Shown piece by piece: positions 59,543-64,000 of a stretch of 64,000 nucleotides of DNA (within the stretch, counting starts at the first letter, position 1; the number at the start of each line of letters is the position of its first letter). The notes beneath the pieces are model-generated. The model did not search any database and had not been told where the DNA came from. It saw nothing but the letters and a program-made list of their open reading frames with translations. The translations under genes and the position numbers were made by a program. Source of the stretch: Humibacter sp049446075 (lineage in GTDB: Bacteria > Actinomycetota > Actinomycetes > Actinomycetales > Microbacteriaceae); the NCBI RefSeq assembly GCF_049446075.1, contig NZ_JBMSEB010000001.1, positions 2,170,001 to 2,234,000 of the forward strand, in the 5' to 3' direction.

Positions 59543-60147
59543 ACACCGAATTCGTCTATCTCGACGAACACGTGCCCGGCATCCGCTGGGACGCCAAGTA
59601 CGCCACGTGGGACAACTTCACCGGGCGGCCGGTGGACGGGTACCTGGCCAATCGCGTCGTCGGCACGCGTGCGTTGTGCGAGGCGCTCGAACGTGCGCGC
59701 GACGAGGCGGCATCCGACGGTTTCGGGCTGCTGCTGTGGGACTGTTATCGCCCGCAACGAGCGGTCGATGACTTCGTGCGCTGGTCGCGGCAGCCCGAGA
59801 ACGGCCGCACGAAACAGCGGCACTACCCGAATATCGACAGGTCGAAGATGTTCGAGCTGGGCTACGTGGCCACCAGGTCGGGGCACAGCAGGGGGAGCAC
59901 GGTCGACCTGACGCTGTACCACCTCGCGACGGGCGAGCTGGTCGCGATGGGCGGAGGCCACGACCTCATGGACTGCGTCTCGCACCACGGAGCGAAGGGG
60001 ATCTCCGCGGCCGAGACGCGCAACCGGGAACGCCTGCGCTCGATCATGGAGTCGTGCGGGTTCGGCTCGTACCCCGCCGAATGGTGGCACTACTCGCTGC
60101 GGCAGGAACCGCACCCGGACAGCTACTTCGACTTCCCGATCACATAG
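59539..60147 (+). CDS. vanX: D-Ala-D-Ala dipeptidase VanX
   Basis: Zinc dipeptidase, 202 residues, that destroys D-Ala-D-Ala made by the host ligase so that D-Ala-D-Lac dominates. Zinc ligands His116 and Asp123 lie in SGHSRGSTVDL, His184 in EWWHY, with catalytic Glu181 and Arg71 in CYRPQR; all match the numbering of enterococcal VanX. Length is usual. It ends the vanHAX unit and is followed by a 29-bp minisatellite, then the convergent vanS. Confidence 0.96.
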   Translation: MNTEFVYLDEHVPGIRWDAKYATWDNFTGRPVDGYLANRVVGTRALCEALERARDEAASDGFGLLLWDCYRPQRAVDDFVRWSRQPENGRTKQRHYPNIDRSKMFELGYVATRSGHSRGSTVDLTLYHLATGELVAMGGGHDLMDCVSHHGAKGISAAETRNRERLRSIMESCGFGSYPAEWWHYSLRQEPHPDSYFDFPIT

Positions 60148-60188
60148 GGCTCTGTCGCTGGCAGCCGCCCGGTGCCGCCGTCGGTGGC

Positions 60189-60275
60189 CACGGCTGCGGG
60201 GCGACGCTGCCGGTAGGCACGGCTGCGGGGCGACGCCGTCGGCAGGCACGGCTGCGGGGCGCCACTGCCGGTGGG
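60189..60275. repeat. Minisatellite, 29 bp x 3, between vanX and vanS
   Basis: Three copies of a 29-bp unit that begins CACGGCTGCGGGGCG (60189-60217, 60218-60246, 60247-60275), with partial copies on both sides. It fills the 150-bp gap between the converging van units. No spacer structure, so it is not a CRISPR array. Confidence 0.9.
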
Positions 60276-60297
60276 TACGCCTGCGCCCAGAGGCAGG

Positions 60298-61377
60298 CTA
60301 GGGCTCCTGCGTCGTGTCTGCTGGCAGCCGAACCGTGACGCGCAGCCCTCCGTCGGCCAAGGCGGAGAGGGCGAGCGTTCCGTCGTGGGCCTGCACGATG
60401 CTCTTGACGATCGCGAGGCCGAGGCCGACACCGGCGTGATCCCTGCGAACGCGCGCCGTGCCTCGCTGGAACGGTTCTGTCAGCGTCGAGACCAGCTGAG
60501 GGCTGAGCTTCTCGCCACTGTTCTCCACCACAAGCACCGCGTCGCGGGAACGCACGCCGGCCTCGACCCGAGCCCACCCGCCCTCGGGAACGTTATGCAC
60601 TATCGCGTTGTGCAACAGGTTCGTGGTCATCTGAAGCAGGAGCGGATATGAGCCAAGCGTCGTGGTGATCTCGCCCGATGTCTCGATGCCGACCCCGTTC
60701 TCCTCCGCGACCGGCAGCAGGGTCTCGGCCGCCTCCTCGGCGATGAGCGACAGATCGACGGGTTCGCGAATGAATGATCGCTGCTCCGCCCGGCTGAGCA
60801 GCAGCAACGCCTCCGTCAGGTCGATGGCCCTCGCGTTGACGACGCGGAGCCGTTCGATGAGCTCCCTGGCATCGCGATGCTCGTCCTTCCCTGCGACCTC
60901 GAGCAGGGTCTGCGTTATGGCAAGCGGAGTGCGTAGCTCGTGTGAGGCATTCGCCGCGAACCTGCGCTGCTCGGCGTCGTGCGCCTCGAGCCTGGTCAGC
61001 ATGACGTCGAAGGCGTCGGCCAGCTCGCGGAACTCGTCTTGACGGCCGTCCAGGTCGATCCGGTGCGAAAGAGAGCCGTTGCCTGCCATGCGCGTCGCCC
61101 GCGTGATCCGCGCAAGCGGGGCGAGCATCCGGCCGGCGAGAAACCAGCCGCCGAGCAGGCCGAAGGCCAGCAGGAACGCGAGCGCCATGGTCACAGCAGG
61201 AAGAAATGCGCGGATGAGATCGCCCTGGCCGGGTATGAAGGTGCCCAACACGTCGATGGCTTGCGCCGGAACGTAACGCAGGAGGAACAGCCACACGACC
61301 GCGAGCAGGAGGGCGCCTGCGATCATCAGGAATCCGGCGTAGCTGAGCGTGAGCTTCAGCCGCACGCTCATTCCCAT
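60298..61377 (-). CDS. vanS: Histidine kinase VanS
   Basis: Membrane sensor kinase of 359 residues. Two helices (about 12-34 and 58-80) frame a short extracytoplasmic loop of about 23 residues. A HAMP segment (GRMLAPLARITRATRM) follows, then the H-box ANASHELRTPLAI with phospho-accepting His146, N-box NLLHNAIVHN, and G-box GLGLAIVKSI. The sequence strongly resembles actinomycete VanS proteins as I remember them (for example Streptomyces). It starts 4 bp after vanR. Signal is presumably a glycopeptide or its lipid II complex. Confidence 0.92.
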   Translation of the reverse strand: MGMSVRLKLTLSYAGFLMIAGALLLAVVWLFLLRYVPAQAIDVLGTFIPGQGDLIRAFLPAVTMALAFLLAFGLLGGWFLAGRMLAPLARITRATRMAGNGSLSHRIDLDGRQDEFRELADAFDVMLTRLEAHDAEQRRFAANASHELRTPLAITQTLLEVAGKDEHRDARELIERLRVVNARAIDLTEALLLLSRAEQRSFIREPVDLSLIAEEAAETLLPVAEENGVGIETSGEITTTLGSYPLLLQMTTNLLHNAIVHNVPEGGWARVEAGVRSRDAVLVVENSGEKLSPQLVSTLTEPFQRGTARVRRDHAGVGLGLAIVKSIVQAHDGTLALSALADGGLRVTVRLPADTTQEP

Positions 61378-61381
61378 CGGC

Positions 61382-62077
61382 CTAGGCACGCTCTCCTCCG
61401 CTGCCCTTGCCCGCGGGATGCGCATCGATGCGGTAGCCGACGCCGGGCATCGTGGCGATGACCCACGGCTCGCCGAGCCTCTTGCGCAGAGCCGAGACGG
61501 TGATGCGCACCGCGTTGGTGAAGGGATCCGCGTTCTCATCCCACGCGCGTTCGAGGAGCTCCTCTGCGCTCACCACCCCTCCCTCGGCCGTCACCAGCAC
61601 CTCGAGCACGGCGAACTGCTTGCGGGTGAGCGCGACGTAGCGGCCGTCCCGGTAGACCTCGCGGCGGAACGGGTCAAGACGCAGGCCGGCCAGTTCTCGC
61701 ACGGGTGGGCGGCTGCGTGCCCGCCTGCGGTCGAGCGCCCTGAGCCGCAGCACCAGTTCGCGCAGCTCGAACGGCTTGGTGAGGTAGTCGTCGGCCCCGA
61801 GCTCGAACCCCGACTCCTTGTCGTCGAGCCGGTCCGCTGCAGTGAGCATCAGGATCGGCATCCCACTGCCCGAGGCCACGATGCGCTGTGCGACGTCGTC
61901 GCCGGACGGGCCGGGGATGTCCCGATCGAGCACGGCGATGTCGTAGGCGTTGACGCTGAGCAGCTCAAGAGCAGAGTCGCCGTCGCCCGCCACATCGGAT
62001 GCGATCGCTTCCAGGCGCAACCCATCGCGGATGGCCTGTGCCATGTAAGGCTCGTCTTCGACGACCAGTACGCGCAT
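61382..62077 (-). CDS. vanR: Response regulator VanR
   Basis: OmpR-family regulator, 231 residues. The receiver domain has the acidic pair EDEP (8-11), phosphorylated Asp51 (VLDRDIPGPSG), Thr79 and Lys101. The winged-helix output domain (about 125-220) contains YVALTRKQFAVLEVL and AVRITVSALRKRLG. The sequence is nearly that of actinomycete VanR proteins as I remember them. It is transcribed before vanS, and a candidate VanR box lies 24 bp upstream, suggesting autoregulation. Confidence 0.95.
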   Translation of the reverse strand: MRVLVVEDEPYMAQAIRDGLRLEAIASDVAGDGDSALELLSVNAYDIAVLDRDIPGPSGDDVAQRIVASGSGMPILMLTAADRLDDKESGFELGADDYLTKPFELRELVLRLRALDRRRARSRPPVRELAGLRLDPFRREVYRDGRYVALTRKQFAVLEVLVTAEGGVVSAEELLERAWDENADPFTNAVRITVSALRKRLGEPWVIATMPGVGYRIDAHPAGKGSGGERA

Positions 62078-62100
62078 GGCCTCGCATGTTACGTGACCCC

Positions 62101-62125
62101 GGCTATCGCCGGCGTATGGAAAACC
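62101..62125 (-). promoter_or_regulatory. Putative VanR operator upstream of vanR
   Basis: A 25-bp copy of the motif at 57335-57359 (21 identical, including TATCGCCGGC and GAAAACC), 24 bp before vanR and just upstream of a possible -10 TAACAT (62091-62086). It is inverted with respect to vanR compared with the vanH site, but the core is partly symmetrical. Confidence 0.7.
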
Positions 62126-62139
62126 GGGGCTGGGGTGAA

Positions 62140-62793
62140 TCAGCGGGGAACGAACCCCTCGGCCGGCCAAGACGGATGCTCGTGCGGCGGCACGCTGAAG
62201 ATGCGCGTGTAGATGTCGTCGATCACGGCGTTCTTGTCCAGGTTGTACGAGTCCGGGTCGTCCGCCGTCTCCACCGCCAGCCGACGCTTCGCGGCGGCGT
62301 AGAGGTCGCGGTCGTCTGGATGCGTGCGCAGCCAGTCCCGGAACAGCAGGTGGCGGAGCGGCTCAGGCGATCCCGCCTGAAAGACGTGCAGGTTCACGCC
62401 GCCGTCGCCGCGCACCAGCATCCGGTGCCCGTTCCACCACGGCTCGCGCAGCACGTGGCGGTAGCCCACCGACGTGAGGGCAGGCACGTAGGCATCCTCG
62501 TTCGACGAGTCGGGAACCTGCACGTCGATGTCGACGATCGGCTTGGCGGGAAGGCCAGGCACAGACGTCGACCCGACGTGTTCAAGGCTGACGATGAGGC
62601 CGCCGAGTGCGGAACGGATCGTCACCGCCTCGCGTTCGAACTCCGCCGGCCACTTCGGGTCCGGCTCCACGATGAGGATGGGATCGGCGGGCGGCGCGGC
62701 CTCGCCCACCCAGCGGATCACCTGGTGATCCTCATCGCCGACGCGACGCTCAGTCAATTGCGACGGATACCGTTCATCGAACTGCACGGGCAC
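62140..62793 (-). CDS. GrpB family protein
   Basis: A 217-residue nucleotidyltransferase-fold protein of the GrpB (UPF0157) family. Typical segment: VSLEHVGSTSVPGLPAKPIVDIDVQV (about 69-94), then VNLHVFQAGSPEPLRHLLFRDWLRTHP and YNLDKNAVIDDIYTRI. The first about 35 residues precede the family core. Start GTG 62793 follows GGGAGG. Biochemical role is unknown. It lies 62 bp upstream of vanR on the same strand; its transcription could read into vanRS. Confidence 0.88.
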   Translation of the reverse strand: MPVQFDERYPSQLTERRVGDEDHQVIRWVGEAAPPADPILIVEPDPKWPAEFEREAVTIRSALGGLIVSLEHVGSTSVPGLPAKPIVDIDVQVPDSSNEDAYVPALTSVGYRHVLREPWWNGHRMLVRGDGGVNLHVFQAGSPEPLRHLLFRDWLRTHPDDRDLYAAAKRRLAVETADDPDSYNLDKNAVIDDIYTRIFSVPPHEHPSWPAEGFVPR

Positions 62794-62902
62794 TTCGACC
62801 TCCCTTTTCGAGCGAGCAAAGTCCTCCAGACTAAGGCTTCATGGCGGTCGTGCGGAAGTGCGGGCCCGAGCGAGGATGCGCAAGGGACGGCAGGATGTTG
62901 CG

Positions 62903-63433
62903 GTGACCTACGACGCGACCGAGAGCATCGAGGAGTACGCCGGGCACCGCGTGCGTCTGCACACGAACGCACGCTTCGAGGCGTTCGTCGCCGCGTTCGA
63001 ACAGGCCGTGCCCGAGTTGTCGCAGACGGATGCCTTGGCGCGCCTCGACGAGGATCCCGACTGGTCGGGCTTCGCACGCGGACTGCAGTGGGAGTCGCCG
63101 AGCGGCTTCGTGCGCGTCTGGTCGTGGACGCCGAGCGAACTGTTGCGCCATGCGGGGAGCGCGACTCCGAGCGCGGTCTGGCTCATCGTGAACCACGGCA
63201 TCGGCGCCCGGCTCTTCCGGCACGATCCGTCGGCCATGCTCTACTCGCCGCTTCGGGTCGAGGCGCACGCCGCTCAGGATGCGGGCACCATCGTGAGCTT
63301 CGACGTTCCGAGCGCCGCGCTGCGAGGCTTCGGCATCAACAAGGTCACCCAGGCAGGCGCGGAACTGGACCGGGCGTTGGGAGACCTCCTCGAGGATCTC
63401 GGACTGCCCCGGCCCGCTGCGCTCCGCCGCTGA
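62903..63433 (+). CDS. DUF302-like hypothetical protein
   Basis: A 176-residue soluble protein. The C-terminal part (YSPLRVEAHAAQDAGTIVSFDVPSAALRGFGINKVTQAGAELDRALGDLLEDLGLP) resembles DUF302 proteins, in which a beta hairpin is followed by two helices. The N-terminal half is charged and helical (YAGHRVRLHTNARFEAFVAAFEQAVPEL). Start GTG 62903 has an AGGA about 8 nt before it. It diverges from the GrpB gene. Function unknown. Confidence 0.7.
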   Translation: MTYDATESIEEYAGHRVRLHTNARFEAFVAAFEQAVPELSQTDALARLDEDPDWSGFARGLQWESPSGFVRVWSWTPSELLRHAGSATPSAVWLIVNHGIGARLFRHDPSAMLYSPLRVEAHAAQDAGTIVSFDVPSAALRGFGINKVTQAGAELDRALGDLLEDLGLPRPAALRR

Positions 63434-63440
63434 ACCGTCG

Positions 63441-64000
63441 TCAGTTCCGTGGGCGCACCGTCAGGCTCTGCATCGACATGCCTACCGGGCCGTGCTCGTC
63501 GTGCAGCACCGTGTGGGTGAGGCCGAGTCCCCCGGCTCCGTACGCGACGCTGATGTCGAAGCCCAGCCACTCGCCGCGCGGCTCCCCGACGAAATCGACG
63601 GTCAGGTCGATGTTCGGGAACAGCACCGCCTGCGGCTCGAAGCGTGGCGTGATGCCGTTGGCGATGTCGAGGATGCTCATGAGCCGCACGGTTGCGCTCA
63701 CCGGCTCGTGCTCGAGCAGCGGCACCAGCGGACGCAACCAGGCCTGCGCCCGACCCTGGCCGAGGCTGCGTCCGTGGATTTCCACAGTGCGCACGAACTC
63801 GCCCGGCCACACGTCGAATCCGCGCCACTCCTCGAACTGGTCCCTGCTCGGCATGGTCGGCAGGGCATGCCCCGCCAGCTCCTCGGTGTCGTGCCTGGCC
63901 ATGAGCCACGCACGTAGCGTCACTGCCGGCCGGCCGCGGTGGCTCAGCCGCGCCTCGACCAGCTCCACGGTGCGTCCGGGCCGGAGCACGTGTGCCTCGA
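63441..64000 (-). CDS. Thioesterase family protein, N-terminus off the window
   Basis: Partial protein, 186 residues visible, reading into the right edge; the frame is open to base 64000. The segment LRPGRTVELVEARLSHRGRPAVTLRAWLMARHDTEELAG matches the inter-hotdog region of TesB-like acyl-CoA thioesterases, and FLV-type strand LFPNIDLTVDFVGEPRGEWLGFDISVAYG matches the second hotdog. It probably hydrolyses acyl-CoA. Converges with the DUF302-like gene (7-bp gap). Confidence 0.8.
   Translation of the reverse strand, partial: EAHVLRPGRTVELVEARLSHRGRPAVTLRAWLMARHDTEELAGHALPTMPSRDQFEEWRGFDVWPGEFVRTVEIHGRSLGQGRAQAWLRPLVPLLEHEPVSATVRLMSILDIANGITPRFEPQAVLFPNIDLTVDFVGEPRGEWLGFDISVAYGAGGLGLTHTVLHDEHGPVGMSMQSLTVRPRN

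Noticed and set aside
60189..60275. Possible CRISPR array
   Set aside because: Repeats are head-to-tail without spacers and no cas gene is present; it is a minisatellite.
56071..62793. Transposon or insertion sequence carrying the van genes
   Set aside because: No transposase, integrase or matching terminal repeats were seen on either side within the window; base composition is like the neighbours.
62140..62793. GrpB gene as part of the van system
   Set aside because: GrpB proteins are widespread and unrelated to known van functions; it only shares strand and proximity with vanRS.

Overview
The window is high-GC, gene-dense DNA from an actinomycete, most likely a member of the Microbacteriaceae. 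This is inferred from the HAIR-controlled dnaK operon with a zinc-finger-less DnaJ, a DUF222/HNH endonuclease, MMPL and YhgE/Pip envelope proteins, leaderless-looking promoters, and GC-rich palindromic and minisatellite intergenic repeats. The two end genes, dnaJ and a thioesterase, are cut by the window edges. I see no insertion sequence, prophage, CRISPR array or rRNA. There is one tRNA gene, tRNA-Gly(CCC).

Layout, left to right. 1-3.9 kb: dnaK-grpE-dnaJ heat-shock operon on the minus strand, with two HspR-type HAIR operators at the dnaK promoter. 4-14.8 kb: envelope and signalling genes: a secreted phospholipase C-type phosphoesterase, an RDD protein, a tyrosine phosphatase, a YhgE/Pip protein coupled to an MMPL transporter that carries a degenerate ABC-ATPase-like tail, a DUF1023 hydrolase and a TetR regulator. 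14.8-20.7 kb: a sugar module (GH3 glycosidase, sugar-phosphate isomerase, MFS transporter, Gfo/Idh oxidoreductase). 20.8-34.2 kb: mixed housekeeping: dcd, DUF222/HNH, tRNA-Gly, TMEM175, a CtpE-like P-type ATPase, DinB, a serine hydrolase lipoprotein, a Pif1-like helicase, a CopD-CtaG fusion and HU. 34.6-38.8 kb: a zinc locus, znuA-znuC-znuB-zur, with a Zur-like box before znuA, followed by rpmB-rpmG-rpsN from their own promoter. 39-49.3 kb: a 5'-3' exonuclease, an aminotransferase/2-oxoacid dehydrogenase operon, a WXG-like protein with a hydrolase, a low-molecular-weight phosphatase and purB. 49.4-56 kb: membrane proteins, a PrmC-related methyltransferase with an XRE regulator, and a large secreted GH30 enzyme under a LacI-type palindrome.

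57.3-62.1 kb is the most striking region: a complete glycopeptide-resistance set. vanH, vanA and vanX overlap on the plus strand and converge on vanR-vanS on the minus strand. The VanA specificity histidine falls at residue 244. The VanX zinc ligands and catalytic glutamate fall at 116, 123, 184 and 181, the numbering of the classical enterococcal enzymes. A shared 25-bp motif (21 of 25 identical) lies just upstream of both vanH and vanR and is a good candidate VanR operator. Companion genes vanJ, vanK, vanY and vanZ are absent from the window.

A second theme is repeats. At least six short minisatellites (unit 13 to 29 bp, each a different sequence) sit in intergenic gaps, four of them at or near gene 3' ends. 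Several long palindromes lie between genes, and one lies inside the grpE reading frame.
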